A stretch of DNA of 64,000 nucleotides from Archangium lansingense (GTDB taxonomy: Bacteria; Myxococcota; Myxococcia; Myxococcales; Myxococcaceae): contig NZ_JAPNKA010000001.1 in assembly GCF_026626635.1 (NCBI RefSeq), forward strand, positions 8,804,001 to 8,868,000, given 5' to 3'. Positions 42,695 through 51,526 of this stretch are shown in pieces (the first letter of the stretch is position 1; each line of letters starts with the position of its first letter). Made by a program: the position numbers and the translations under genes. The notes below the pieces were generated by a model, which had not been told where the DNA came from, did no database searches, and worked only from the letters and a program-made list of their open reading frames with translations.

Positions 42695-44533
42695 TCAGAT
42701 GCTGCCGAAGGCGATGTTGGAGATCTCCACCGACGAGGTGTCCTCGAGCGCCAGCGTCCGCGCCGCCTGCTCCACGTTGGGCAGCACGTTGCGCGCGTAC
42801 CACAGCGCGCTCCACTTCTTGCCCTCGTAGAAGGCCTTCTCGTCGCCCGTGGCCTTCTCACCCACGCGCTCGGCGATGATGGCCGCGTCCAGCAGCAGCC
42901 AGCCCACCGCCAGCTCCGACATCATGTTCAGGAAGCGGTTGGCCGACAGCGGGATGAGCGTCATCTTCGCCGGATCCTGCGACCAGCCCAGCACGGCCAT
43001 GGCGCTCGCCATCACGCCCTCCTGCGCCGCCGCCAGCAGCTTCACCGCGTCGCCGTACACCTTGTGCTCGCGGTTGGCCTCGATGAACCCGCCCACGTCC
43101 GCCATGAACTGCTGGAAGTTCGCACCGCCCGACTGCCCCATCTTGCGGCCCACCAAATCCATCGCCTGGATGTGGTTGGTGCCCTCGTAGATGGAGAAGA
43201 TCTTCGAGTCGCGCGTGTACTGCTCCACCGGGTAGTCCTGGCAGTAGCCGGCGCCGCCGTACACCTGGATGGCCTGCGCGCACAGCCGGAACGCCTGGTC
43301 CGACGCGTACGACTTCACCAGCGGAGTCAGCAGCTCCACCTGCCCGCGGTGGTAGGCCGCCTGGTCATCGTCCTTGCCCGCCAGCATGTGCGCCTTGTCC
43401 GTGTGCATGGCCAGCTTGACGATGAGCGCGCGGATGCCCTCCACGTGCGCCTTCATCTCCAGCAGCATGCGGCGTACGTCCGGGTGCTCGATGATGGCCA
43501 CGCGCGGCGCCGACGGATCCTTCCACTTGCTCAGGTGCGCGCCCTGCTTGCGGTCCTTCGAGTACTCCAGCGCGTTGAAGTAGGCCGCGCTCGCCAGCGA
43601 CACACCCTGGATGCCCACCGCGATGCGCGCGCCGTTCATCATCTTGAACATCTGGCTCATGCCGACGTTCTCGATGCCGCCCACCAGCTCGCCCACACAG
43701 CCGTCATTCTCGCCGAAGTTCAGCACACATGTGGCAGACGCCTTGATGCCCATCTTGTGCTCGATGGAGCCCACCGAGACGTCGTTGCCACCCGCCAGGC
43801 TGCCGTCCGCCTTCACGCGGATCTTCGGCACGATGAAGAGCGACAGGCCCTTGGTGCCCGGCGCAGCGCCATCGATGCGCGCCAGCACCAGGTGGATGAC
43901 GTTCTCCGCCAGGTCGTGGTCACCGCCCGAGATGAAGATCTTCGTGCCGCGGATGCTGTAGGTGCCGTCCGCGTTCTTGCGCGCGGTGGACTTGGCCGCG
44001 CCCACGTCCGAGCCGGCATGCGGCTCGGTGAGGCACATGGTGCCGCCCCAGGTGCCGTTGAGCATGCGCTCCACGTACAGCTTCTTCTGCTCCGGCGTGC
44101 CGCACTCGGCGATCAGCTCCGCCGCGCCGAAGGCCAGGCCCGGGTACATGTTGAAGGCCGAGTTGGCGCCCGAGAGGATCTCCTCGATGAGCACCTGGAG
44201 CATGATGGGGCCGCCCTGGCCGCCGTGGTCCGGGCTCACCGCCACCGTCTTGAAGCCCTGCTCGTAGAGCTTCTTCCACGCGTCCTTGAAGCCCTTGGGG
44301 GTGATGACCGCGCCGTTCTCCAGCCGGCAGCCCTCACGGTCTCCCGTGGAGTTGAGGGGCCCGAGGACCTCCCGGGCGAAGCGGTACGTCTCCTGGAGGA
44401 CGGCCCGCGCCTCGTCCGGCCCCCACGCATCGAACGGGGCCTGCCCCGCGACCTGGCCGAAGCCGAACTGCTCGAAGAGCGTGAAGAAGATTTCCCGAAG
44501 ATCGGTCTTGTAGGTGTTGATGCCGGCGGACAT
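42695..44533 (-). CDS. acyl-CoA dehydrogenase, long C-terminally extended type
   Basis: A 612-residue flavoenzyme of the type annotated as acyl-CoA or 3-methylmercaptopropionyl-CoA (DmdC-like) dehydrogenase. Visible are the FAD/substrate region MCLTEPHAGSDVG, GTKIFISGGDHDL, the C-terminal domain YGGAGYCQDYPVEQYTRDSK and the catalytic-base segment IYEGTNHIQAMDLVGRK, followed by the extra helical domain of about 120 residues. It oxidises an acyl-CoA to the enoyl-CoA. A long palindrome lies upstream at 44618-44655. MaoC-type hydratase genes on the same strand follow the same chemistry. Confidence 0.9.
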   Translation of the reverse strand: MSAGINTYKTDLREIFFTLFEQFGFGQVAGQAPFDAWGPDEARAVLQETYRFAREVLGPLNSTGDREGCRLENGAVITPKGFKDAWKKLYEQGFKTVAVSPDHGGQGGPIMLQVLIEEILSGANSAFNMYPGLAFGAAELIAECGTPEQKKLYVERMLNGTWGGTMCLTEPHAGSDVGAAKSTARKNADGTYSIRGTKIFISGGDHDLAENVIHLVLARIDGAAPGTKGLSLFIVPKIRVKADGSLAGGNDVSVGSIEHKMGIKASATCVLNFGENDGCVGELVGGIENVGMSQMFKMMNGARIAVGIQGVSLASAAYFNALEYSKDRKQGAHLSKWKDPSAPRVAIIEHPDVRRMLLEMKAHVEGIRALIVKLAMHTDKAHMLAGKDDDQAAYHRGQVELLTPLVKSYASDQAFRLCAQAIQVYGGAGYCQDYPVEQYTRDSKIFSIYEGTNHIQAMDLVGRKMGQSGGANFQQFMADVGGFIEANREHKVYGDAVKLLAAAQEGVMASAMAVLGWSQDPAKMTLIPLSANRFLNMMSELAVGWLLLDAAIIAERVGEKATGDEKAFYEGKKWSALWYARNVLPNVEQAARTLALEDTSSVEISNIAFGSI

Positions 44534-44617
44534 GGCCCCTCCCGTACGTTGGTGGGCTCACGGCCGCCAGAATCGACGGTCCGCGGCCCCAATTGGGACA
44601 CGCAAAGGTTACGTCGG

Positions 44618-44655
44618 TTGATTCGAGAGTCAATCCCGATTGACTTCCGAATCAA
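44618..44655. promoter_or_regulatory. long A+T-rich palindrome, probable operator of the acyl-CoA dehydrogenase gene
   Basis: Two 17-bp arms (44618-44634 and 44639-44655), inverted and differing only at two adjacent positions, flank a CCCG spacer. Each arm holds TTGATTCG and GTCAAT. The block stands out as A+T-rich and lies 85-122 bases upstream of the ATG at 44533, which suits a TetR- or FadR-type repressor site. The regulator is not in the window. Confidence 0.55.
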
Positions 44656-44728
44656 TCAAAAGTGACGCCTTGCGTAAGAGCGGCGAGGGGTTGCTCGCCG
44701 CCCAAGGGAGGGATTGGGGGAGAAAGAC

Positions 44729-45394
44729 CTACTTCTTGGCCTTCTTCGCGGCCGCCGAGGCCTGAGAGGCAGCGGGCGCGGTGGCCAGCTTGGCAGCCGG
44801 CTTGGAGCCGGTGGTCTTCTTGCCGGACATGCTGGCGGACCTGCGCTCGTCGTCCTCCTCGGAGCCATCGGACGTCTGGGCGGCGGAGGCCTGGAGGAGG
44901 CTCTCGCGCGGCACTTCGACGACGATGGGGGACTGGCCAGCGCGCTGCCGGTTCTCGTCCTCCAGCGAGTAGAAGAGCTGGATGGCGGAGTTGCCCTTCA
45001 TCACCAGCTCACCGCGCTGGTTCTCCGCCCACAGCTCCACCTCGACGAAGTAGCGGCCACCCTCGCCGTGCCGGTCGCTCACGCGGCCCTTGCAGACGAC
45101 GGTGTCACCGGGCCACACCATCTTGATGAAGCGCACGTTGTAGCGCCGCAGCTGACCGCCGCGGGCCCAGTCGCTGATGAGCTGGCCCAGCATGCCCATG
45201 ACGAGCATGCCCGGGGCATACACGGAGGGCATGCCCACGCTCTTGGCGTACACCTCGTCCACGTGGACGGGATTGAAGTCGCCCGAGGCGCCGGCGTAGC
45301 GAGAGAGCTGGACGCGATCGATGGGGGCCTTGGCCAACGCCGGCAGCTCGTCGCCGACGCGGATGCCTTCGAAATAGAGCTTGCGCGCGGGCAT
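44729..45394 (-). CDS. MaoC-family hydratase
   Basis: A 221-residue protein with a hotdog-fold MaoC domain (about 1-135): YAGASGDFNPVHVDEVYAKS contains the hydratase motif with catalytic Asp and His, followed by YAPGMLVMGMLGQLISDW. The C-terminal 80 residues are Ala/Lys/Ser-rich and end in AAAKKAKK, an unusual basic tail. It overlaps the upstream FAS1-like dehydratase gene by one base (TAATG). The two hotdog halves probably form one (R)-specific enoyl- or hydroxyacyl-dehydratase. Confidence 0.85.
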   Translation of the reverse strand: MPARKLYFEGIRVGDELPALAKAPIDRVQLSRYAGASGDFNPVHVDEVYAKSVGMPSVYAPGMLVMGMLGQLISDWARGGQLRRYNVRFIKMVWPGDTVVCKGRVSDRHGEGGRYFVEVELWAENQRGELVMKGNSAIQLFYSLEDENRQRAGQSPIVVEVPRESLLQASAAQTSDGSEEDDERRSASMSGKKTTGSKPAAKLATAPAASQASAAAKKAKK

Positions 45395-45843
45395 TACGGA
45401 TTCTCCTTGGCGGCGCGGACGATGAGCGTCCGGCGGGCGCGGAACACGAGGTTGCCCTCCTCGTCCCGCCCCTCATCCTCGATGACGGCGACATCCATCT
45501 TGCCGGCCGGGCCCGTGCGCTCGAGCACGTCCGCGACCCGGGTGGCGACGAAGATGCGGTCGCCGGAGAAGATGGGGCGCTCGTACTCGAAGGACTGCTC
45601 GGCGTGCAGCAGACTCTTGATGCCCACCCCCAACAGCTCGCGCAAGTCCGCCGCCGAGCTGAAGGACGCGGGGAAGGTAGGCGGGGCCACCACGGTGGGG
45701 TAACCCGAGGCCCGCGCATACTCCTCGTCGTAATAGATGGGGTTGTAATCGCCGAGGGACTCGGCGAAGCGCCGGATGGCGCCCTTCTCCACCTCGTTCA
45801 GGAACGGCGGGGAGGCCCGGCCGATCGCGTTCTTGTCCAGCAT
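45394..45843 (-). CDS. MaoC-like N-terminal (FAS1-type) dehydratase domain protein
   Basis: A 149-residue hotdog-fold protein: RFAESLGDYNPIYYDEEYAR, PTVVAPPTFPASF, FEYERPIFSGDRIFVATRV. This is the non-catalytic partner half (MaoC_dehydrat_N) of heterodimeric dehydratases such as mycobacterial HadAB. Its stop overlaps the start of the MaoC gene. Confidence 0.85.
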   Translation of the reverse strand: MLDKNAIGRASPPFLNEVEKGAIRRFAESLGDYNPIYYDEEYARASGYPTVVAPPTFPASFSSAADLRELLGVGIKSLLHAEQSFEYERPIFSGDRIFVATRVADVLERTGPAGKMDVAVIEDEGRDEEGNLVFRARRTLIVRAAKENP

Positions 45844-45862
45844 GTCCCTCTCCCTTTTGCCT

Positions 45863-46864
45863 TCAACGACCGGCCGGTAGCTCGAGCACGGTCAAGAGAC
45901 CGGCTTCAGCAGCCGTCACGCGCGGGGCAGCGTTCACCAGCGTGTTGGCGGTGGCCCGGTCACCGGGCACGCCCCCGCGAATCTCCAGCACCAGCTTCGG
46001 GTCCGACTCAATCTCGATGCGATCTCCCGGATTGTCAGCCCCCACCGCGATGGTGAGCTCCAACCGGACCCGCTCCTGCCCTTCCTCCAGACCCACCGCG
46101 GACTGGAAGATTCCCGCCACCCGGCCCTTCTTCACAGGGAAGGCACCATCCAGGATGTCCTCCTCGGCGAAGACGGGGACGATCTCCTCTTCGAAGTCGT
46201 CGCAGTCCATGCCGAGCCCCAGCGCGCACAGGGCCGCGCTCTCCACCAGCCCCACGTGCCCCATCTGATCCTTGTCCACCAGGGCGAAGAACTCGTCCTC
46301 GGACAGGCCCGCGCCCACCTTGCGCTGCAGGGCTTCGCGCCGGGTGCGCGCGTCCACCACGCGCGTCACCGTGGCATGGCGCACCGGGCCGCACGCCTGG
46401 CCCGCCACCGCCACCAGGCGATCCATCACGAAGCCCGGGTTGACGCCGGTGCCGAGCACCGCCACGCCGGCGGCTTGCGCCGCGCGCTCCAGCTTCTCGG
46501 CCATCTCGGGGTACTTGAGGAAGGGAAAGGCCAGCTCCTCACAGGTGGAGACCACCGGCAGGCCCAGCTTGAGCGCGTCGAGCAGCTGCTCCATCACCTG
46601 CTCGAGCCGCGAGCCCGTGGCATGCAGCAGCACGGCGCCCTTGCGCCGGCCCACCGCCGCCTCCAGCGAGCTGACCACCTTCACCTTCGGTCCGGGACCC
46701 CCGAGCACCTCCGCCAAGGGGCGCCCCACCAACTGGGGATTGGCATCCACCGCGCCGATCAGCTCCACCTCAGGTGAGAGCTGGGCCGCTCTGGCGATCT
46801 CCTGCCCGATGAATCCCAACCCCATGACCACCACCGGGACCGGCCCTGCGGAGGCTCTAGGCAT
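45863..46864 (-). CDS. DapB-like NAD(P)-dependent dehydrogenase
   Basis: A 333-residue protein starting at ATG 46864 with GGAGAG seven bases upstream. It has a Rossmann nucleotide-binding motif (VVMGLGFIGQEIARAA) and the DapB N-domain pattern (ELIGAVDANPQLVGR). The C-terminal half resembles 2,4-diaminopentanoate dehydrogenase-like proteins more than true dihydrodipicolinate reductase, because the DapB signature EIHH is absent. It lies 19 bases upstream of the dehydratase pair and may belong to that operon. Substrate unknown. Confidence 0.7.
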   Translation of the reverse strand: MPRASAGPVPVVVMGLGFIGQEIARAAQLSPEVELIGAVDANPQLVGRPLAEVLGGPGPKVKVVSSLEAAVGRRKGAVLLHATGSRLEQVMEQLLDALKLGLPVVSTCEELAFPFLKYPEMAEKLERAAQAAGVAVLGTGVNPGFVMDRLVAVAGQACGPVRHATVTRVVDARTRREALQRKVGAGLSEDEFFALVDKDQMGHVGLVESAALCALGLGMDCDDFEEEIVPVFAEEDILDGAFPVKKGRVAGIFQSAVGLEEGQERVRLELTIAVGADNPGDRIEIESDPKLVLEIRGGVPGDRATANTLVNAAPRVTAAEAGLLTVLELPAGR

Positions 46865-47043
46865 CGGAGAACTCTCCAAAAATCAAGGAGTTACACCACA
46901 ATGCAGCAATGGGCGCACCATAGACCACCCCCAGCCGGACAGGCAAGCGGCTCGTGAGCCCGGCAGACCCCACCCTTCCAGAAAGAACAGAGGTTACGAG
47001 GGGTTGTAAACCGAGCAAGAGTGCAAGCCCACACCTAGCGGGT

Positions 47044-47073
47044 GTGACCTTTGGGCGCGAAGCCGTGTATAAC
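47044..47073 (+). promoter_or_regulatory. candidate promoter of the HD-GYP gene
   Basis: GTGACC (47044-47049), an 18-base spacer and TATAAC (47068-47073) lie 55-84 bases before the ATG. The -10 is good and the -35 weak. The 46865-47127 intergenic region shows no other feature. Confidence 0.35.
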
Positions 47074-47127
47074 GGCCCGGTTTCTTCAACGTCCGTCCCT
47101 ATTACGAAGGGTTGGGAGGCTGTGTTC

Positions 47128-48234
47128 ATGGACCGCATCCTGGTGGTGGATGACGATCCCCTCATTCTGGCCGCGCTGTCGCGGATCCTCCAGTCGGAGG
47201 GCTACGAGGTCGTCACCCACACGGATCCTGCCCAGGCCGCCAAGGAAGAAGGCTTCCAGGTGGTGCTGACGGACTTCATGATGCCGTTGCTCAACGGCGT
47301 GGAGCTCCTGCGGACGCTGCGCGAGAAGAACCCGCGTGCGGTGCGCCTGATGCTCACTGCGGCGGCGGACTTCCGTACGGCGTCCGAGGCGGTCAACAGG
47401 GGAGAGGTGTTCCGTCTGCTGGGCAAGCCCTGGTCGCTCAGTGAGCTGACCAGTGCCGTGCGGCAGGCCTTCGAGCACTTCAAGCTGGTGGAGTCCAACG
47501 AGCGGCTCACGCGAGAGGTGGCTGAGAAGAACGCGGAGCTGACGACGATCAACCGCGACCTCGAGCGCATGGTGGTGGAGCGCACCAACGGCCTGCTGGA
47601 CGGGCTCATCAGCGCGCTGGACTACCGCGATACCGAGACGCAGTGGCACTCGCGCCGCGTGTCGCTCTACTCGCGCCGCATTGGCGAGGAGATTGGCCTG
47701 ACGCCCACGCAGCTCGAGGTGGTGGAGCAGGGAGCGCTGCTGCACGACATCGGGAAGATCGGCGTGAGCGACACCATCCTGCTCAAGCCCGGACCGCTCT
47801 CCCCCGAGGAGTGGGTGGAGATGCGCAAGCATCCCGAGTACGGGTACAAGATTCTGGCGAAGATGCCCTACCTGCACGAGGCGTCGCTGATCGTGCTGCA
47901 CCACCAGGAGCGGTGGGACGGCAAGGGCTACCCGCAGGGGCTCAAGGGCAAGGACATCGTGATCGGCGCGCGCATCTTCGCCATCGCGGACACGGTGGAC
48001 GCCATCACCTCGGACCGCCCGTACCGCAAGGGCCGGCCGATGTCCGTGGCGCGCGATGAGATCAAGCGCTGCTCGGGCACGCAGTTCGACCCGGAGCTGT
48101 CCGAGGCCTTCCTGCGCATTCCGGACGCGGAGTGGCAGCGCATCCGCAAGAAGGTCGAGGACATGGAGAACGCGGAGAACGCGCTCTGGGCCGGCTTCAC
48201 GCCGGGCAAGGTGCCCAACCGCGTCGCGAGCTGA
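47128..48234 (+). CDS. response regulator with HD-GYP phosphodiesterase domain
   Basis: A 368-residue protein starting at ATG 47128 (GGGAGG eight bases upstream). The receiver domain (1-120) has DDDP, phospho-Asp in VLTDFMMP and Lys in LLGKPW. A coiled linker leads to an HD-GYP domain (about 175-345) with LLHDIGKIG (HD) and HHQERWDGKGYPQGLKG (HHExxDGxGYP). Such proteins hydrolyse c-di-GMP, or in some myxobacterial cases cyclic GMP-AMP, under phosphorylation control. No kinase is adjacent. The unconserved stretch upstream of the ATG was excluded. Confidence 0.92.
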   Translation: MDRILVVDDDPLILAALSRILQSEGYEVVTHTDPAQAAKEEGFQVVLTDFMMPLLNGVELLRTLREKNPRAVRLMLTAAADFRTASEAVNRGEVFRLLGKPWSLSELTSAVRQAFEHFKLVESNERLTREVAEKNAELTTINRDLERMVVERTNGLLDGLISALDYRDTETQWHSRRVSLYSRRIGEEIGLTPTQLEVVEQGALLHDIGKIGVSDTILLKPGPLSPEEWVEMRKHPEYGYKILAKMPYLHEASLIVLHHQERWDGKGYPQGLKGKDIVIGARIFAIADTVDAITSDRPYRKGRPMSVARDEIKRCSGTQFDPELSEAFLRIPDAEWQRIRKKVEDMENAENALWAGFTPGKVPNRVAS

Positions 48235-48243
48235 GCGCGTCCT

Positions 48244-48930
48244 TCACGGGAGCGCGCCCTTGCCCACGAAGGCGCGCAGCCAGGTCACCTCGCTGCGCGC
48301 CCGTGATTCCAGCAGTTGCTCCGAAAGCGAGCGCAGCGGCCACCGGTCGAGCGCGGCCCGGAGAGAAGTCATGACGGCCGCGTGCATTTCGTCCTCGCGC
48401 GCGAAGGCCTCCCGTTGGTTGCGGCCATGCAGCAGGCTCCCGGCCCCGGACGCCACCATCGTGTGCTCCAGCAGCGAGGACTGCTCGGTGAGTTGGCTCC
48501 CGATGCGCCAGAGCATGCGCCCCATCCTGCGGCGCTCGTCCTCGGAGAGCCGCTCCCGGGTGGCTGCGGCACGCCTGAGCAGCAGGCTCACACCGCGATG
48601 GCCGAGAGCCCGCTCCGCTATCGCGAAGGCAGCACCCCCGGAGCCGGGCACCGCCATCTCCTTCAAGCCTCGCCGTGACTCCAGGAATGGCCGGGTGAAG
48701 GAGTCCTCCTTCCAGGTGGGGAGCACTGAGATGGCTTCGAGCTGGTCCAGTTCCTGGGGATCGAGCGATTCATCCCGCTCGGTTCCCGCCAGGAGGTGGA
48801 ACAAGCGAAGCCGCATGGCCTGGGGGTAGGACCCGGCGAGCTGAGTGAAACGCTGGCGCAGCACCGGCACGGCCTCCTTCCGGACGGTCACCGCGAGCCG
48901 CTGATCGCGCAACAGATCGAACGCCGCAAC
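48244..48930 (-). pseudogene. 3' half of a gene interrupted by the IS66-family element
   Basis: This half encodes VAAFDLLRDQRLAVTVRKEA to the end GALP and has no start of its own. Joined to 51519-52165 with one copy of the 8-bp target repeat removed, it restores an uninterrupted frame of 441 residues through the sequence LLVAAFDLL. It is helical and Leu/Arg-rich, with no recognised motif. It is presumably inactive since the insertion. Confidence 0.85.
48923..48930. repeat. left target-site duplication of the IS element
   Basis: GCCGCAAC directly abuts the left terminus and is repeated at 51519-51526 next to the right terminus. Confidence 0.9.
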
Positions 48931-49012
48931 GTAAGCCTCCGGTCCAGCCCATGGTGTCGGCCACCGAGGAGCATGGCACGGTGGCCGCGTGATGGATGGC
49001 GCGTCGACAAGC

Positions 49013-50686
49013 CTATCGCTGCTGAGCCTGCTGCTGGGCCCACGACTCGGGGAGGAGCTCCGCGAGGCGGGAGGCGGGGAAGCGGGTGTCGCCGAGCTTG
49101 GGCAGCACGTCGCGGAAGTAGGCCCACGGGTCCATGCCCAGCCGGTAGCAGCTGAGCACGAGGGAGTAGACACTGGCGGCCCGGTGGCCAGCGGCATCGC
49201 TGCCCAGGAAGAGCCAGTTCTTGCGTCCGAGGACAATGAGCTTGATGAGGCGCTCCACCTCGCCGTTGTCCACCGGAAGGCGTCCGTCCTCGAGGAAGCG
49301 GCCCAGGGGGAGGTAGCGGTTGCGCGCGTAAGCAATGGCCTTGCCCAGCGGCGTCTTGGCGGGCACGTGCGGGGCCCACTCCTCCAGCAAGCCGAAGAGT
49401 TCCTCGTAGACGGGGCGGCTGTGCTCGAGGCGCAGGCAAAGGCGTGCCTCGGCGGAGAGCCCCGCGTCCTGGGCCTGCCGCTCCACGGCGTACAGCTTCT
49501 GCACGAGCGTGAGCACCGTGCCGCCGCGAGCGTCTCCGGCCACGTATGCGCGCTCGAAGCCACGCCGGGCGTGCATCCAACAGCCCACCTCAATGCGTGG
49601 AGAGGTGGGGCCGAAGAGGGACTGGTAGCCCTTGTAGCCGTCCACCACCAGGTAGCCCCGGAAGTCGGCCAGCACCCCTTGGGGGCCCGTGCCACTCCAA
49701 TCGGGGGTGTACTCCACGAAGACGTTGCCGCCCACTCCCACGTACGGCCAGAGGTGTCCGCGCTTGATGCCGCGGGCGTCGTCCCTGTCCAGCACGCGCA
49801 CCCCGGTGTCGTCGGTGTGCAGCAAGGCGTCCGCCAGCGTGCGCTGCTTGAGCAGCGCCACCACGGGCGCCAGCAAGTCACTGGCCCCCGCCACCCAGTC
49901 GCCCAGAGTGGAGGCGGGCAGCCTCACCCCGTGGCGTTTGTCGAAAATGGCCTGCTGGCGGTGCAGGGGCAGCCCGTCGCGGTACTTGCCCACCAGTAGC
50001 TGCGCCAGCAACCCCGGGCCGGGCAGCGCTCCCGGCAATGGCGCCTCACCGGCGGGCGCGGCGGCCACCCCCTCCTTGCAGCGCTGGCACCCGAGCTTCG
50101 GGCGCTTCTCCACCCGCACGTAGAAGCGCGCCGGCTCCAATTCCAGTCGCTGGCTTACCTCCTCGCCCATGGGCTGCCTCTGCTCACCGCAACCCGGGCA
50201 GACGCACTCCTCGGCCGCGGGTTGCACCAGCACCTCGCGCCTCTCCAGGTGCGCGGGCAGGGCCTGGGCGCCGCGGAGGGGCGCGCGTCTGGGCGTCTTC
50301 TTCGGCGCGTCGGCCGGCGGGGCCGCTGGGGCGGCTGCCTGTGCACCGTCGACGGTGGCGGGCACGGCCTCTGGCTCGGCGGACTGCTGCTGGGTGAACA
50401 ATGACAGCAGGAGTTGGAGCTGACTGGCGGGAGTCTTCTCACTGCGCCGCCCGTACAGCTGCCGCAGCGCCTGCTGGAGTCGCACCGTCGTGGAGCTGTG
50501 CTCCTCGCGCAGCCGACCCAACAGGCCCAACAACATCTCAACGGCCTGCTCGCCGCGGCCCTCCATCAGCAGTTGCAGCATGTAGGCGCGCACCGCCTCC
50601 ATGTCGTCCGCCTCGAAGGCGGTCGGCTGGGCTTCTTCCTGCTGGCCCCTCTCTTCTTCAATGGTGACGGGAAAAGTCATGCGCAC
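49013..50686 (-). CDS. tnpC: IS66-family transposase TnpC
   Basis: A 557-residue transposase. It has an N-terminal helical region (residues about 25-110) with the family LYGRRSEK motif, a zinc-finger-like segment (CVCPGCGEQ, LGCQRCKEG), and the DDE catalytic region with LLHTDDTGVRVLDRDDARG and YLVVDGYKGYQSLFG, then EVERLIKLIVLGRKNWLFLGS near the end. It lies 42 bases downstream of tnpB. Confidence 0.95.
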   Translation of the reverse strand: MRMTFPVTIEEERGQQEEAQPTAFEADDMEAVRAYMLQLLMEGRGEQAVEMLLGLLGRLREEHSSTTVRLQQALRQLYGRRSEKTPASQLQLLLSLFTQQQSAEPEAVPATVDGAQAAAPAAPPADAPKKTPRRAPLRGAQALPAHLERREVLVQPAAEECVCPGCGEQRQPMGEEVSQRLELEPARFYVRVEKRPKLGCQRCKEGVAAAPAGEAPLPGALPGPGLLAQLLVGKYRDGLPLHRQQAIFDKRHGVRLPASTLGDWVAGASDLLAPVVALLKQRTLADALLHTDDTGVRVLDRDDARGIKRGHLWPYVGVGGNVFVEYTPDWSGTGPQGVLADFRGYLVVDGYKGYQSLFGPTSPRIEVGCWMHARRGFERAYVAGDARGGTVLTLVQKLYAVERQAQDAGLSAEARLCLRLEHSRPVYEELFGLLEEWAPHVPAKTPLGKAIAYARNRYLPLGRFLEDGRLPVDNGEVERLIKLIVLGRKNWLFLGSDAAGHRAASVYSLVLSCYRLGMDPWAYFRDVLPKLGDTRFPASRLAELLPESWAQQQAQQR

Positions 50687-50728
50687 CGTGCCTATGCACG
50701 AAGTGGGGCCGGGCGCGCAAGCGCGGAC

Positions 50729-51073
50729 TCAATGCACCTCGCCTCGCCGTACCGCGCTGCTGGCCTCCACCAGCGACAGCAACTCCGCGAGCTGCCGCGC
50801 TTCCAGGTGCACCGCGGCCTGGCCCTCTACGGGCGCCGGCACCCGAAAGCGCCCCGCCTCCAGTCTCTTGCTCACGGTGCAGTAGCCGTTGGCGTCCCAG
50901 AAGAGAATGCGCACGAAATCCCTTCTCCTCGAGAAGAAGACGAAGAGGTGGCCCGACTTCGGCTGCTGCCCAAGACTGCCCTGCACCAGCGCGCTCAGCC
51001 CGTCGGCCTGCTTGCGCATGTCGCACGGCTGCGTCGCCACCCAGATTCTCACCCCCTCCGGTAGCCTCAGCAC
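50729..51073 (-). CDS. tnpB: IS66-family accessory protein TnpB
   Basis: A 114-residue protein beginning LRLPEGVRIWVATQPCDMRK with the family core SGHLFVFFSRRRDFVRILFW and GYCTVSKRLEAGRF. This is IS66 Orf2, required with TnpA for transposition. It overlaps tnpA by seven bases. Confidence 0.95.
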   Translation of the reverse strand: MLRLPEGVRIWVATQPCDMRKQADGLSALVQGSLGQQPKSGHLFVFFSRRRDFVRILFWDANGYCTVSKRLEAGRFRVPAPVEGQAAVHLEARQLAELLSLVEASSAVRRGEVH

Positions 51074-51456
51074 CCCTGCACCTCCTTCACCGCCCGCAGC
51101 ACCCGCGCCACCAACTCCTGGCTGGCTCTCGCATCCACTCTCACTCTCACCCCGCCCACCTCCACCTGCACCGCCTCCCCCTGCTCCCGCCCCACCTCAC
51201 TCCGCTCGGCGGGCGCCACCTCCACGGGCACGAAGGCCATGGCCGTCCGCGCTCCCTCCTTTCCCTCTCGCCTGCGCGTCCAGAAGCGCAGCCTCTCGCG
51301 CGGTAACCCGTACTTGCGCATGAAGGCCGACTGCGTACCTCCTTCCGCCTCCCACGCTCGCACCACCTCTGCTGCTACCTCCGGGGTCCACCTCGGCTGC
51401 CGCGCTGCTTCCAACCACGCCGGCTCCGTCTTTGTCGTCGCTGTGTTCGTCGTCAT
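51067..51456 (-). CDS. tnpA: IS66-family accessory protein TnpA
   Basis: A 129-residue protein with a helix-turn-helix-like N terminus (TQSAFMRKYGLPRERLRFW) and a C-terminal beta region (VQVEVGGVRVRVD), typical of IS66 Orf1. ATG 51456 is preferred; an in-frame GTG at 51468 would add four residues. Confidence 0.9.
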   Translation of the reverse strand: MTTNTATTKTEPAWLEAARQPRWTPEVAAEVVRAWEAEGGTQSAFMRKYGLPRERLRFWTRRREGKEGARTAMAFVPVEVAPAERSEVGREQGEAVQVEVGGVRVRVDARASQELVARVLRAVKEVQGC

Positions 51457-51518
51457 CGCGCCGCGCACTCTGCGACCCCTCCAGCACCTCCACTACCTGG
51501 GCTGGATCGGAGGCTTAC

Positions 51519-51526
51519 GCCGCAAC
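51519..51526. repeat. right target-site duplication of the IS element
   Basis: GCCGCAAC, identical to 48923-48930, directly abuts the right terminus. Confidence 0.9.

Larger units (their letters stand above)
48931..51518. mobile_element. complete IS66-family insertion sequence
   Basis: A 2588-bp element with 21-bp terminal inverted repeats starting GTAAGCCTCC (48931-48951 and 51498-51518, one mismatch), flanked by identical 8-bp target duplications GCCGCAAC. It carries tnpA, tnpB and tnpC on the minus strand, all open. The GTAAGC ends and 8-bp duplication are typical of IS66. The perfect duplications and intact genes indicate a recent insertion. It splits a chromosomal gene whose halves lie on either side. 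Confidence 0.95.

Noticed and set aside
41372..44665. Open frame of more than 1000 codons on the plus strand
   Set aside because: It lies antisense to pheA and the acyl-CoA dehydrogenase gene, both with unmistakable motifs; the translation is His/Arg/Leu-rich with no domain.
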